The notes under the pieces were generated by a model. The model was not told the DNA's origin, did not search any database, and worked only from the letters and a program-made list of their open reading frames with translations. The position numbers and the translations under genes were made by a program. Shown here one piece after another: positions 50,531 to 59,729 of a stretch of DNA of 64,000 bases (its first letter is position 1; every line of letters starts with the position of its first letter). The stretch is from Pyrinomonadaceae bacterium (GTDB lineage: Bacteria; Acidobacteriota; Blastocatellia; Pyrinomonadales; Pyrinomonadaceae). The stretch lies in NCBI GenBank assembly GCA_028284415.1, contig JANQRU010000005.1, forward strand, positions 248,001-312,000. Direction: 5' to 3'.

Positions 50531-51334
50531 TTATTTACGTGTCCAGCAAAGCGTTTGTTTAACCAAACTACTTTTTTTACGGAATTTTTTAGGGGAAAGC
50601 CCTGTATATTTCTTGAATTCTCTGGTCATATGAGCTTGGTCTGAAAAACCTTGATCGTAGGCAATTTCTGTTAATTTCTTTGCAGAATGAAGTTGGGAAA
50701 GGCTTCTTCTAAAACGCCGTAAATTCAAGAACTCTTTCGGTGAAAGGCTGAGTGAGCTTCGATAAAAACGATGAATCGAGCGATAGCTTTTATAATGAAC
50801 CTCTTTTAATTCATCTACCTGAAAAGCATTTATTTGATTGAACGGAACGAAATCGAATTCCGTTTTATCAGGAAAATTTTGAAGGAAAAATTGCTCGAGT
50901 TTCTCCGCACAAAATTGCGGTTTTTTATTGCTGAAAGCTGATTCATAAATCCCTGAAAAAGATTTTGGAAAAGCCAATTCAATTACATCTTGAAGAAATA
51001 CTTTGTCAGAGATTTTAACGCCCGTTAGCATTTCCAACCCAAGCGGCTCAAAATCTATACAGACCTCGCTAAATTTTCCTTGATAATGAACATTTATGGG
51101 CTTTTGATAAATTCCCGTGAGATAACTTTGGTAATTACTTGAAGGTAAAACTTTATAATCCGTGTCGGAAAACTGAGCTTTCTTTTTCCCTTTATGTAAA
51201 CCTAAACAATAGTTAGTGTTCGGGTAACAAATGTGAGTTTTATTATATTTTTCATCATCATTTTTGATAAAGAAAAAATACTGTATAAATTGTCTTAAAA
51301 AGTTACTTTTAGGTCTGATTAATTCTACTTTCAT
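50531..51334 (-). CDS. AraC-family transcription regulator
   Basis: 267-residue DNA-binding regulator. The C-terminal 100 residues form two helix-turn-helix units: 'TEIAYDQGFSDQAHMTREFK' and 'KYTGLSPKKFRK', the typical second helix. The N-terminal domain (about 1-160) is a beta-type sensor with 'KSNFLRQFIQYFFF' and 'PNTNYCLGLHKGKK'. Ligand unknown. Its ATG starts just after a terminator-like hairpin and has no Shine-Dalgarno. It may act on a neighbour such as the S41 genes; nothing in the sequence proves it. Confidence 0.9.
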   Translation of the reverse strand: MKVELIRPKSNFLRQFIQYFFFIKNDDEKYNKTHICYPNTNYCLGLHKGKKKAQFSDTDYKVLPSSNYQSYLTGIYQKPINVHYQGKFSEVCIDFEPLGLEMLTGVKISDKVFLQDVIELAFPKSFSGIYESAFSNKKPQFCAEKLEQFFLQNFPDKTEFDFVPFNQINAFQVDELKEVHYKSYRSIHRFYRSSLSLSPKEFLNLRRFRRSLSQLHSAKKLTEIAYDQGFSDQAHMTREFKKYTGLSPKKFRKKSSLVKQTLCWTRK

Positions 51335-51340
51335 TAAAAA

Positions 51341-51403
51341 AAGGCTCTGTCGTATATTTTACAATAATTTGGATTATCTATTGTAAATACACCACAAAGC
51401 CTT
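51341..51403 (-). terminator. Terminator after the GNAT gene, abutting the AraC start
   Basis: Outer arms AAGGCTCTGT (51341-51350) and ACAAAGCCTT (51394-51403) plus inner pairing give a long imperfect hairpin; the minus strand continues with six to seven T directly into the AraC ATG at 51334. It terminates the ATP-grasp/GNAT unit and leaves no room for a separate AraC promoter downstream. Confidence 0.75.
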
Positions 51404-51420
51404 AATTTGTTACAAAAATA

Positions 51421-51885
51421 TTATTCCGAATCCCAACGCATTTTCACATCAGGCATTTTTTCATCTGGAGCTACCCCTTTTTCAACTATCTTGAAATTGT
51501 GTTTTTCATAAAAACTTATCGCTTTTTCATTGCAGGCAAATGTATAAAGTTCGAGAAAATCGGAATAGATTCTTTTTGATTCGTTTACCCAAAAACTTCC
51601 CAATCCAATGGTTTGAAATTCTTTTTGTATATAAAGCTGATCTATAAAGTTTTTTTCTAACGCTAAAAAGCCAACGATAGATTCGTTGGCTTTTGCAGTC
51701 CAAACTTGGGAATTTACTAATGTGTTTTCGCGTAGAATTTCTTCAAATCTATATAATTTATGAAACTTTTCGTCAAAGCTTGGATAAGTTTGAACATAAA
51801 CATCTCGGAAAAGTTTGGCGAGTTCTTTGAAATCCTTCTCTTTATATTCAAATATATTTAATTCATTGAACGTGCTAATCATCAT
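51421..51885 (-). CDS. GNAT-family acetyltransferase
   Basis: 154-residue acetyltransferase. Motif A is seen as 'IDQLYIQKEFQTIGLGSFWV' (Q-x2-GLG acetyl-CoA loop) and motif B as 'ELYTFACNEKAISFYEKHNF' followed by 'KIVEKG'. Acceptor unknown. I chose the ATG at 51885 (another at 51882), because the preceding ATP-grasp stop overlaps it as ATGATGATTAG; the longer frame to 51912 would overlap the ATP-grasp gene more. It is co-transcribed and possibly coupled with that gene. Confidence 0.87.
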   Translation of the reverse strand: MMISTFNELNIFEYKEKDFKELAKLFRDVYVQTYPSFDEKFHKLYRFEEILRENTLVNSQVWTAKANESIVGFLALEKNFIDQLYIQKEFQTIGLGSFWVNESKRIYSDFLELYTFACNEKAISFYEKHNFKIVEKGVAPDEKMPDVKMRWDSE

Positions 51886-53086
51886 AACGCTCTTTGACAG
51901 GAGCGATCTCAAGAAAATCGTGTGTGATTTTTTCTTGATGATCCGAAAGTAATTCTTCCATACGTTCTTTGGTTTCAGAACGGAAAATCAGACCAACGTG
52001 TTTTGGTTTCTTGACGCGATAGACGATTTCTTCATCCGTATAATGAGATGTATCAGGATGTTCCTGTTTAGCTAAAGCAAGGGCAATTCCGCCATATTCT
52101 TTTCGCAAATCAGGCTTTTTGTATGGATTTTCTTCGGTCGCAGTTTCGAGTTTGCCCCATTCACGCCAAAGGTTGAATCCCACTGCATGTTCATGAACAT
52201 TTGCGATGTATGCACCACCGACGCGACAAGCAACTTCGACCAAATAGAATTTTCCGTCTTCATCAGATTTTAAGAACTCAGCGTGGGCAACTCCGCGTTC
52301 ATGATTGAAAGCTTTGAGAAGTTTCTTATTGAGCTTTTCCAATTCTTTACGATCTTTGGATTTATAATCTATTGTGGAAGAGGTGAAAACTCCACCGCGT
52401 GCGACTTTGAATGGAGTTGTGCCGTATTCATTTACGCCGTGTGCGACAATTTTTCCGCCTTCGACCACAGAATCAACGTGATAAACCTTCCCTTCAATAA
52501 ATCTTTCGATCTGATATTTTGAAGGATTATCTCGCCAAGTGTTTCTCGAATCCAATTCCGTCAGGACATTCCAGACTTCTTCGGCTGTTTCGCATTTTCT
52601 GATTCCGAATGCGGAAACTTCTGTGCGTGGCTTAACGATCCAGGGTGCGGGAACTTTTTCAAGATAATCATTTATATCTTTTGGATTGAAGCATCCGACA
52701 AATTCTGGACAATCAATTCCGTTTGAAGAAGCAATCGAACGCATCGTCAATTTATCCCGAAAACGCATTGCGTGCGAACGGCTCATTCCTTTGAAAATTT
52801 GTAAGTATTCCCTTGCACGTGCCGATGGCAAAACATCAAACTCGTCTAAACCGACGACGTGATGCACAGGCATTTTCGATGCGTGTTTGACGATTGCCTG
52901 CAAATACTCTTCTTCCCTTGCCTCTTTCGGAACGGTTACGATTTCATTCAAACTTGTCCAAGCCCAATCCGAATCTTTGATGTCTTCACGGGTAATCAAA
53001 GTCACGTGCCAACCCGCATTTTGGGCTTCTTCCAAAAATTCATTTCCCTTAAATTCGCTCGCTATACAGACTATGTGATTTTTCAT
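51875..53086 (-). CDS. ATP-grasp enzyme
   Basis: 403-residue ATP-dependent ligase-like protein. An N-terminal Rossmann-like part ('HIVCIASEFKGNEFLEEA') is followed by the ATP-grasp fold with 'APWIVKPRTEVSAFGIRKCE', 'YQIERFIEGKVYHVDSVVEG' and 'FYLVEVACRVGGAYIANVHE' (metal-binding E and R/N positions). It resembles biotin-carboxylase/carnosine-synthase-like ligases, so it may form an amide bond with a carboxylate. Substrate unknown. It overlaps the GNAT gene by 11 bases. Confidence 0.85.
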   Translation of the reverse strand: MKNHIVCIASEFKGNEFLEEAQNAGWHVTLITREDIKDSDWAWTSLNEIVTVPKEAREEEYLQAIVKHASKMPVHHVVGLDEFDVLPSARAREYLQIFKGMSRSHAMRFRDKLTMRSIASSNGIDCPEFVGCFNPKDINDYLEKVPAPWIVKPRTEVSAFGIRKCETAEEVWNVLTELDSRNTWRDNPSKYQIERFIEGKVYHVDSVVEGGKIVAHGVNEYGTTPFKVARGGVFTSSTIDYKSKDRKELEKLNKKLLKAFNHERGVAHAEFLKSDEDGKFYLVEVACRVGGAYIANVHEHAVGFNLWREWGKLETATEENPYKKPDLRKEYGGIALALAKQEHPDTSHYTDEEIVYRVKKPKHVGLIFRSETKERMEELLSDHQEKITHDFLEIAPVKERYDD

Positions 53087-53111
53087 AAATGGTTGATTAA
53101 ATTTTTGCTTT

Positions 53112-53200
53112 AATCAGTATAACGAACGACAGTGAGTAATGTAATTTACTCTGATCTTTAACTAAATTAAACTTGCTCACTATCGTTCGCTATACTGATT
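53112..53200. repeat. 89-bp imperfect palindrome (REP-like element A)
   Basis: Two 25-base arms (53112-53136, 53176-53200) match as inverted repeats at 23 of 25 positions, with a 39-base centre. It lies between the ATP-grasp and DoxX genes. It resembles the 89-bp palindrome at 60117-60205, sharing ACGnACG near one arm and CTCnCTAnCGnTCG near the other. No terminal direct repeats or coding sequence are seen. Confidence 0.75.
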
Positions 53201-53207
53201 TATTCAA

Positions 53208-53633
53208 CTATACTTTTTCTCTAAAAAATGAATCTAAACTCCAATCATTTGCTCCCCGAATGAGAAACAAAATTGCAACAAATAAATATAATAAACCCAA
53301 CTCTTTCTTGCCAAACGGGTCATTTAAATGCACAACAAAAACCGCGATTAGCATCGTGAAAGCAAGAAATGCACTTGAGAGACGTGTGAAGAGACCGAGA
53401 GCAATAAAGATTCCTCCCAAAAATTCCGAAAGCCCTGCTGCCCAAGCGAATAAATTCGGCAAAGGAAATCCAATATTCCCAACCGCAGCCGCGAATTTTT
53501 CGGAAGGCGGCACTTTACCAAGCCCGTGTGCAAATGCCATCGCTAAACCTGCAAACACACGCAAAAGTGTTAAAGCAATGTTACTTGTCAAAGAATCCCC
53601 TGATTCTCCACCAAAAAGTATTTTTTTCAGCAT
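53208..53633 (-). CDS. DoxX family membrane protein
   Basis: 141-residue protein with four membrane segments and the DoxX signatures 'LTLLRVFAGLAMAFAHGLGK' and 'AAGLSEFLGGIFIALGLFTR', ending 'RGANDWSLDSFF'. DoxX proteins are small membrane proteins linked to redox or thiol homeostasis, with no agreed activity. It is transcribed away from the M50 gene at 53774, with the palindrome 53112 downstream of its stop. Confidence 0.9.
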   Translation of the reverse strand: MLKKILFGGESGDSLTSNIALTLLRVFAGLAMAFAHGLGKVPPSEKFAAAVGNIGFPLPNLFAWAAGLSEFLGGIFIALGLFTRLSSAFLAFTMLIAVFVVHLNDPFGKKELGLLYLFVAILFLIRGANDWSLDSFFREKV

Positions 53634-53773
53634 AAAATCCCTTATTTATTGATTTTGTATTATTATAAAAGAATGGCACAATTTAACTGTAAAAACAATA
53701 TGTTTATTTATTTCGTTATACCCTTTGCAGTTAGATTTTAAGATTTATTTTGTAATCATTTTGGAGTTAAAAA

Positions 53774-54460
53774 ATGGGTGATATTAATACGGCTGAATTT
53801 ATCAGTCATTTGGTAATTTTTCTCGTAAATCTGCTTTTAGCAGTTTCTGTTCACGAAGCGGCACATGCCTGGATGTCTCATAAATGGGGAGATGATACGG
53901 CTTATCTGCTTGGTCGTGTAACACTAAATCCGGTCAAACATACAGACCCGATCGGAACGCTCGTTATTCCCATTGCTGCATTTATTTTTGGTGCAATCGG
54001 AGGAGCACTGGGAGCAATCCCACTAATCGGTTGGGGAAAACCAACTCCCGTCAATCCGCGTAAATGGACTGATTATAAAAAAGGAAACTTTTGGGTTTCG
54101 ATTGCCGGAGTTTTAGCAAATATGATTTTGGTAGGGATCGGCATAATCCTGACTAAAATTTTAATGGTTTCGGGAATCTGGACTGTCGGAGCGGCAAACA
54201 CACCAAATCCAATTGTAATTTTTGTTACAAATTTAATGATTCTAAATCTGTCTTTGGCAGTGTTTAATTTATTGCCAATTCCTCCTTTGGATGGCGGAAA
54301 AATACTTGGAAATTTTCTACCTGACAGATTTCAACCAATTTTGGATGCAATAGAACAATATGGATTTTTGTTGCTTTTATTGTTTGTCTATTTGGGAGTT
54401 TTCCACGTAATCATTAGTCCATTTTTCAGACTTTTAGAACTAATACTTTTATCAATTTAA
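53774..54460 (+). CDS. Site-2 protease family (M50) metalloprotease
   Basis: 228-residue intramembrane metalloprotease. The zinc motif 'HEAAH' (H27-H31, HExxH type) lies in the first membrane helix, 'GRVTLNPVKHTDPIGTLV' follows, and the third zinc ligand motif 'NLLPIPPLDGGKIL' is near residue 170. About five or six membrane segments. It is of the short bacterial S2P type (YwhC-like), whose substrate is usually unknown. trpS starts three bases later, implying one transcript. Confidence 0.92.
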   Translation: MGDINTAEFISHLVIFLVNLLLAVSVHEAAHAWMSHKWGDDTAYLLGRVTLNPVKHTDPIGTLVIPIAAFIFGAIGGALGAIPLIGWGKPTPVNPRKWTDYKKGNFWVSIAGVLANMILVGIGIILTKILMVSGIWTVGAANTPNPIVIFVTNLMILNLSLAVFNLLPIPPLDGGKILGNFLPDRFQPILDAIEQYGFLLLLLFVYLGVFHVIISPFFRLLELILLSI

Positions 54461-54463
54461 TTT

Positions 54464-55441
54464 ATGAAAAAACGTATCTTTAGTGGTGCCCAACCGACGG
54501 GTGAACTTCACATTGGAAACTATCTTGGTGCATTAAAAAACTGGGTAAAATTGCAGGATGAATACGATGCTTTTTACTGCATCGTCAATCTGCATGCGAT
54601 TACCGTCCCGCAAGACCCGAAAGTTTTGCGAAAAAAGACTCTGGATTTAGCAAGAATTTATCTCGCAGCGGGAGTTAATCCGGAAAAATCTACGATCTTC
54701 ATCCAATCTGATGTCGCCGAACACGCCGAACTTGCTTGGGTTTTAAATTGTGTTGCACGTATGGGTGAACTGGAACGGATGACACAGTTCAAAGATAAAT
54801 CAAAAGGTAACGCCGCCCGTGCAAGCGTCGGGCTTTTCGATTATCCCGTCTTAATGGTTTCCGACATTTTGCTTTATCAAACCGATCTCGTTCCGGTCGG
54901 GCAAGATCAAAAACAGCATCTTGAATTAACACGCGATTTGGCGGAAAGATTTAACCGTGATTTCGGTGAAACCTTCGTCATTCCCGATCCATACATCCCG
55001 CCTGTTGGTGCAAAGATTTTGTCATTAAAAGACCCTTCGAAAAAAATGTCAAAATCCGACGAAAATCTAAACGCTTCGATCTTCTTGCTCGACGATGCAG
55101 ACACAATTACCCGAAAAATCAAAAAAGCCGTAACCGATTCGGGAACAGACATAAAATTCGATGAAGAACGCCCTGCCGTGACAAATCTTCTGACAATTTA
55201 CCAACTGATGTCAGGTAAGACTTCTGAAGAGTGCGAAGCACATTTCGAAGGCAAGGGATATGGAGATTTCAAACGAGAATTAGCCGAAACAGTCGTCGAA
55301 TATATGCGACCTTTCCAAGAAAAGATAAAAGAATACGACGACGACGAACTGAGCAAAATCCTAAAAAGCGGTGCTGAAAAAGCAAGAGAAATCGCCAGCA
55401 AAACTTTGAAAGATGTTTACGAGAAAATGGGAATAAAATAG
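54464..55441 (+). CDS. trpS: Tryptophanyl-tRNA synthetase
   Basis: Charges tRNA-Trp. The 325-residue class I synthetase has 'SGAQPTGELHIGNYLGALKN' with the HIGN motif, 'LYQTDLVPVGQDQKQHLELT', and 'KKMSKSDEN' (KMSKS loop). Length and motifs are those of normal bacterial TrpRS. It is co-oriented with the M50 gene, a common neighbour pair. Confidence 0.97.
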   Translation: MKKRIFSGAQPTGELHIGNYLGALKNWVKLQDEYDAFYCIVNLHAITVPQDPKVLRKKTLDLARIYLAAGVNPEKSTIFIQSDVAEHAELAWVLNCVARMGELERMTQFKDKSKGNAARASVGLFDYPVLMVSDILLYQTDLVPVGQDQKQHLELTRDLAERFNRDFGETFVIPDPYIPPVGAKILSLKDPSKKMSKSDENLNASIFLLDDADTITRKIKKAVTDSGTDIKFDEERPAVTNLLTIYQLMSGKTSEECEAHFEGKGYGDFKRELAETVVEYMRPFQEKIKEYDDDELSKILKSGAEKAREIASKTLKDVYEKMGIK

Positions 55442-55444
55442 TTT

Positions 55445-55981
55445 ATGTCCAAAGTTTTTGAAAAATTTGATTTCGATACTTTTTGGAAAAAAAGTGATTA
55501 CGCAACAGAAAATTATATTTCTGAACCACCAACAGATGAACTGATAAATTCGATAGAAAAGGAATTAGGACATAAACTTCCATTCTCATATATCGAATTT
55601 ATGAAAGTTCAAAATGGTGGTATTCCCTACAAAAACTCTTTTCCTACAAACGAAAGAACTTCTTGGGTAGAAGACCACGTTGCCGTTACTGGTTTTCTCA
55701 GTATCGGAAAAGAAAAAATGTATTCATTGTGCGGAGGTTTAGGAAGTCAATTTATGATTGATGAATGGGGTTACCCCAAAATCGGAGTGTATTTCGCTGA
55801 TTGTCCTTCCGCTGGTCATGACATGATTTGTTTTGATTATAGAAAGCATGGAAAAAACGGCGAACCTCAAGTAGTTCACATTGACCAAGAAGATGATTAT
55901 AAAATAACTTTTTTAGCTAATAACTTTGAAAAATTTGTTACAGGATTAGTTAACGAATATGTTTTTGAAGAAATAGATTGA
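55445..55981 (+). CDS. SMI1/KNR4 (SUKH) family protein
   Basis: 178-residue protein with the SUKH fold pattern: 'ELINSIEKELGHKLPFSYIE', 'FMKVQNGG', the loop 'TGFLSIGKE', and 'GVYFADCPSAGHDMICFDYR' followed by 'GEPQVVHIDQED'. Members are often immunity proteins to polymorphic toxins, but many are not. No toxin gene is seen next to it. It starts 3 bases after trpS and overlaps the next gene region, so the three may be co-transcribed. Confidence 0.87.
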   Translation: MSKVFEKFDFDTFWKKSDYATENYISEPPTDELINSIEKELGHKLPFSYIEFMKVQNGGIPYKNSFPTNERTSWVEDHVAVTGFLSIGKEKMYSLCGGLGSQFMIDEWGYPKIGVYFADCPSAGHDMICFDYRKHGKNGEPQVVHIDQEDDYKITFLANNFEKFVTGLVNEYVFEEID

Positions 55982-55995
55982 GTTTGAATAATCTG

Positions 55996-56703
55996 ATGAA
56001 CAAAAACTACGAATTTGAATTATTGGAAGTTGACGGAAATGAAGCGATTTCTAAATTGCTTGAATTGCGTGAGGGTTTTACTGATTCGGGCAAATATCCT
56101 TTTATTATTGGCAATGCTGAAGGTTTTCAATTGATTGATGATGATTCTTTTCAAATTCCAACTTCGGCAGAGGTTCTCGAAAAAGCAGAATCAATAGATG
56201 CAATAGAATGGTTTGAGCGGGAAAGGCAGGATTTTGACGAAGATTTTGAAGACTTTGAGGACGATTTTGACGAATATATGGGTGATTTGAAAGATTCGCC
56301 AAAGTCCGAATCGGCTTTTGAAGACCGTCTGCTTGGGCATAAAGATATTTTGAGCGGCATTCCTCACAAAAAAGCTTATTTAGGAATTTCTGAAATCGAA
56401 GAGCCTTGGATGCTTCCGGCTTTTGTAAAATACGGCGGTTGGAATGCCTGCCCGATACCCGAAGTGCATTGTGCTTTGATGCGTTACTGGCAGAAAAAAC
56501 ACGGTGCGGAGATTTTTTCGATGACAAGCAGTGTGATCGAATGCAAGGTCGAAAATCCGCCGACAAATGAAGAGGATTCGACAAATCTCGCATGGGAACA
56601 ATACCTTTACTGCCCTGACATTGTTGAGCAAGGAACGGGAACAATCGAAAGACTCACCGCGACCATCATTGATTCCGATTACTGGTATTTTTGGTGGGAT
56701 TAA
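55996..56703 (+). CDS. DUF4253 domain protein
   Basis: 235-residue protein of unknown function. The C-terminal half matches DUF4253: 'LPAFVKYGGWNACPIPEVHC', 'YWQKKHGAEIFSMTSSVIEC', 'NPPTNEEDSTNLAWEQYLYC' and the closing 'YWYFWWD'. A central acidic stretch (D/E-F repeats, about 70-92) links the halves. ATG 55996 is preferred to the TTG at 55978. It follows the SUKH gene closely (15 bases), an arrangement seen with polymorphic-toxin immunity loci, but this is only a suggestion. Confidence 0.82.
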   Translation: MNKNYEFELLEVDGNEAISKLLELREGFTDSGKYPFIIGNAEGFQLIDDDSFQIPTSAEVLEKAESIDAIEWFERERQDFDEDFEDFEDDFDEYMGDLKDSPKSESAFEDRLLGHKDILSGIPHKKAYLGISEIEEPWMLPAFVKYGGWNACPIPEVHCALMRYWQKKHGAEIFSMTSSVIECKVENPPTNEEDSTNLAWEQYLYCPDIVEQGTGTIERLTATIIDSDYWYFWWD

Positions 56704-56713
56704 TATTCTTCGT

Positions 56714-56740
56714 GAGTGCAAGCAAGGATGCTTACACTCC
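56714..56740. repeat. 27-nt palindromic repeat, copy 1
   Basis: Exactly the same 27 bases occur at 59730-59756. It folds as GAGTG-C-AAGCA / AGGA / TGCTT-A-CACTC with one internal mismatch. Both copies lie 10-11 bases after a stop codon (DUF4253 here, DUF779 at the other). It is a candidate dispersed REP-type element. Confidence 0.85.
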
Positions 56741-56865
56741 TGTTTTTCTCAATATTTCCGAAAGGTGATAAAATAATTTTTATTCAAAATTAAAACATTC
56801 CGCAGTTCAGGCATTCTTTCTGAATTGCCCAAAATCATTTTAAGTTTTAAGGAGTACAAATATAA

Positions 56866-58380
56866 ATGGACGCTGCAAGAAAAACATACGACAAACCCGA
56901 ATTCAAAGAACAATACGAAAATTTTATTGGTGGTAAATGGGTAGCACCAAAAGGTGGTGAATACTTTGATAATATCTCGCCCGTTGATGGCAAACCTTTT
57001 ACGAAAATCGCACGCTCGACGGCGGGAGACATCGAAGCAGCGGTTGATGCAGCACATGAAGCTGCACCGAGTTGGAACAATTCTTCGGCGACGGAGAGAA
57101 GCAATGTTTTGTGGAAAATTGCTGACATAATGGAAGAAAATCTTGACCGTTTGGCACAAGTTGAAACTTGGGACAACGGAAAGCCGATTCGTGAAACGAC
57201 TGCCGCAGATCTGCCTTTGGCAATTGACCATTTCCGATATTTTGCAGGCGTGATTCGTGCCGAAGAAGGCGGTGCAACCGAGCTTGATGCAAATACACTT
57301 TCGATGAACATCAAAGAACCGCTCGGTGTTGTCGGGCAAATTATTCCTTGGAACTTTCCTCTTTTGATGGCGACTTGGAAAATCGCTCCTGCACTTGCTG
57401 CCGGAAACTGCACCATCGTTAAACCAGCCGAGCAAACGCCCGCCGGGATTATGGTTTGGCTCGAAATGATTAAAGACGTAGTTCCCGAAGGAGTTCTAAA
57501 TGTCGTTAACGGTTTCGGTCCCGAAGCAGGAAAACCGCTTGCCACAAACGAACGAATCGACAAGGTTGCGTTTACGGGTGAGACGACAACCGGGCGTTTG
57601 ATCATGCAATACGCTTCGCAGAATCTGATTCCCGTAACGCTCGAACTCGGCGGAAAATCTCCGAACGTATTCTTTGAAAGCGTGATGGATGCGGACGATG
57701 AATTTTTCGACAAATGCCTCGAAGGAGCGGCACTTTTTGCACTCAATCAAGGCGAAGTCTGCACTTGTCCTTCAAGAATTTTGGTTCAAGAATCAATTGC
57801 TGATGCATTTATCGAAAGAATAGTAGAACGCACAAAAGCAATCAAAATGGGTAATCCGCTCGATCCGGAAACGATGATTGGCGCTCAAGCCAGCAAAGAT
57901 CAATACGAAAAAATCTTAAATTACATACAGATCGGTGTTGATGAAGGTGCCGAAGTCTTATGCGGCGGAAAAGCACACAAAGCCGACGACGGAATCAAAG
58001 ATGGTTACTACGTTGAGCCAACTCTTCTCAAAGGACACAACAAAATGCGTGTTTTCCAAGAAGAAATCTTCGGACCTGTTTCATCCGTTACAACCTTCAA
58101 AGACGAAGCGGAAGCAATCGAAATTTCAAACGACACACTCTACGGTTTAGGTGCAGGCGTTTGGACACGCGACGCTCACCAACTTTACAGAGTCCCAAGA
58201 GCAATCAAAGCAGGTCGCGTTTGGGTAAATTGCTACCACAATTATCCAGCCCACGCTCCATTCGGTGGCTACAAAAAATCAGGATTCGGACGCGAAAACC
58301 ACAAAATGATGCTCGACCATTACCGACAAAATAAGAATATGTTGATTTCTTACGATAAAAAAGCGATGGGATTTTTCTAA
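56866..58380 (+). CDS. NAD(P)-dependent aldehyde dehydrogenase
   Basis: Oxidises an aldehyde to a carboxylate. The 504-residue protein has the ALDH motifs '[20 protein letters not shown]', '[12 protein letters not shown]' (catalytic Glu), '[15 protein letters not shown]' (catalytic Cys in 'GEVC') and '[13 protein letters not shown]'. It is similar to the AldB/ExaC-type enzymes that act on acetaldehyde and other short aldehydes. A DUF779 gene, often next to such genes, lies 1 kb further on. A good AAGGAG ribosome binding site precedes the ATG. Confidence 0.95.
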   Translation: MDAARKTYDKPEFKEQYENFIGGKWVAPKGGEYFDNISPVDGKPFTKIARSTAGDIEAAVDAAHEAAPSWNNSSATERSNVLWKIADIMEENLDRLAQVETWDNGKPIRETTAADLPLAIDHFRYFAGVIRAEEGGATELDANTLSMNIKEPLGVVGQIIPWNFPLLMATWKIAPALAAGNCTIVKPAEQTPAGIMVWLEMIKDVVPEGVLNVVNGFGPEAGKPLATNERIDKVAFTGETTTGRLIMQYASQNLIPVTLELGGKSPNVFFESVMDADDEFFDKCLEGAALFALNQGEVCTCPSRILVQESIADAFIERIVERTKAIKMGNPLDPETMIGAQASKDQYEKILNYIQIGVDEGAEVLCGGKAHKADDGIKDGYYVEPTLLKGHNKMRVFQEEIFGPVSSVTTFKDEAEAIEISNDTLYGLGAGVWTRDAHQLYRVPRAIKAGRVWVNCYHNYPAHAPFGGYKKSGFGRENHKMMLDHYRQNKNMLISYDKKAMGFF

Positions 58381-58405
58381 GAAATAATTAACCACAGATA
58401 AACAT

Positions 58406-58439
58406 GAATGAACGCAGATTTTTGGATTTGCGTTCATTC
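58406..58439 (+). terminator. Hairpin after aldehyde dehydrogenase
   Basis: Arms GAATGAACGCA (58406-58416) and TGCGTTCATTC (58429-58439) form an 11-bp stem with a 12-base loop, 25 bases after the ALDH stop. The preceding AACCACAGATAAACATG resembles sequences at other palindromic gaps, so it may be part of a dispersed repeat. T-run is weak. Confidence 0.6.
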
Positions 58440-58449
58440 GTAATTTGAA

Positions 58450-59337
58450 ATGTCATCAGCAAATAAGACAACTTCAGAAATAATTAATCAAGAAGAAATC
58501 TATCAACTTTTAGCACAAAAAAGATGGGATTCTTTATTAAGATTTGTTTGGCAAAACCCCGCTCTTATTGATTCAGATTCAATAATTCAGCATGCCATCG
58601 AAACTTGCGAGACTGAGTTCTTTAAAGAACTTGAAACCGAAGATAACAAAGAGATGCATATAAATAACTTGGAAAGTTTTTATGTACTGCATAAAGAACG
58701 CAAACATATACTTAGTGAGGAAAAGTTTCGGGTTGTTGTTGTCGAATTAGTAAAATTATGGCGAAACAAAGATTTAAAGCAGGCTTTTTCACGTGCAAAA
58801 CATTTTCCCAATGATGACTTTTGCCAAGAAGTTATTAAAGAGTATACCGACTCTATACCAAAACAAGTTTTACACTCTCAAAACCAAGTAATACAGGTAA
58901 CTGAAAATAAAAATATTTCAGAAAGCGACGGACGCAGAACATTATTTAAGTCTAGGCAAGAACGGGAATTCTTTGCAGCAGTAAGAGAAGTATTTGTGAT
59001 GTTTACCGTTTATCCTAATGTTTCTTTGAGTAGCATTTTAGATTTTAATTCGATTAAAAAATTTTTATCATCTTCAGAAAAAGATTTTTATTTTAAAGGT
59101 ATTGTGGATTGTGTTGTATTTGACCACCATCAAGAATTGTACGAGCCAAAATTTTTCTATGAATTAGACAGTATCTACCATGATACTCCTGAACAACAAC
59201 AAAAAGATAAATACAAAGACAACATTTTTTCCGCGGCTGGTCAAAAACTTTTCAGAATTCGTAGAATAGGTAAGAATCAAAATAAAGGAGACTTTATTGA
59301 ACTTATCAGAGATATTACAGAGAAAGAAAATAATTGA
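58450..59337 (+). CDS. DUF2726-containing protein (PD-(D/E)XK-like)
   Basis: 295-residue protein. The C-terminal domain (about 165-290) has 'LFKSRQEREFFAAVREVF' at its start, 'NVSLSSILDFNSIKKF', 'YFKGIVDCVVFDHHQE' then 'FYELDSIYHDTPEQQQKDKY' and 'KDNIFSAAGQKLFRIR', the D..EL.S..H...Q..D..K pattern of a restriction-endonuclease-like nuclease fold. The first 140 residues are helical and unmatched. Whether it is active or what it targets is unknown. Its stop overlaps the next start (TGATG). Confidence 0.8.
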   Translation: MSSANKTTSEIINQEEIYQLLAQKRWDSLLRFVWQNPALIDSDSIIQHAIETCETEFFKELETEDNKEMHINNLESFYVLHKERKHILSEEKFRVVVVELVKLWRNKDLKQAFSRAKHFPNDDFCQEVIKEYTDSIPKQVLHSQNQVIQVTENKNISESDGRRTLFKSRQEREFFAAVREVFVMFTVYPNVSLSSILDFNSIKKFLSSSEKDFYFKGIVDCVVFDHHQELYEPKFFYELDSIYHDTPEQQQKDKYKDNIFSAAGQKLFRIRRIGKNQNKGDFIELIRDITEKENN

Positions 59338-59720
59338 TGAAAAATATTCCGAGAGTAAAAGTAACGGACGAAGCGAAAAAAGTTATTAATGAATTACGCG
59401 AAAAATATGGTGAATTGATGTTTCATCAATCGGGCGGTTGTTGTGATGGTTCTTCACCGATGTGTTATGAAAAGGGCGATTTTCTTGTTGGTTCGGCTGA
59501 TGTTTGGCTTGGCGAGATTGATGGTTGCGATTTTTATATGGCGAAGGATCAGTTTGAATTTTGGCAACACACGGAATTAACGATTGATATTTCAGAAGGT
59601 CGTGGGGCTTCATTTTCATTGGAGATTCCAATGGGCGTGCGTTTTGTGACCAAATCGAGAGTTTTTACGCATGAAGAATCACAGAATTTAATTGAAACGC
59701 GGCTTGGTGATATGATTTAA
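59337..59720 (+). CDS. DUF779 family protein
   Basis: 127-residue protein matching DUF779: 'MFHQSGGCCDGSSPMCYEKG' and 'YMAKDQFEFWQHTELTIDIS', 'EGRGASFSLEIPMGVRFVT'. DUF779 genes are commonly beside aldehyde dehydrogenase genes like the one at 56866, with which this shares the strand, so a role in that pathway is likely, but the function is unknown. ATG 59337 is preferred over TTG 59334. Confidence 0.9.
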   Translation: MKNIPRVKVTDEAKKVINELREKYGELMFHQSGGCCDGSSPMCYEKGDFLVGSADVWLGEIDGCDFYMAKDQFEFWQHTELTIDISEGRGASFSLEIPMGVRFVTKSRVFTHEESQNLIETRLGDMI

Positions 59721-59729
59721 ATTTTTAGG

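Noticed and set aside
53040-53070. Similarity of the ATP-grasp gene start (CGCTCGCTATACAGA) to the arm of palindrome A
   Set aside because: The stretch encodes conserved N-terminal residues (IVCIASEF) and the match is partial; likely coincidence.
56847-57746. 299-residue reverse ORF opposite the aldehyde dehydrogenase
   Set aside because: Long shadow ORF in a clear ALDH gene; its Ser/Pro/Ala/Arg composition follows the antisense pattern.
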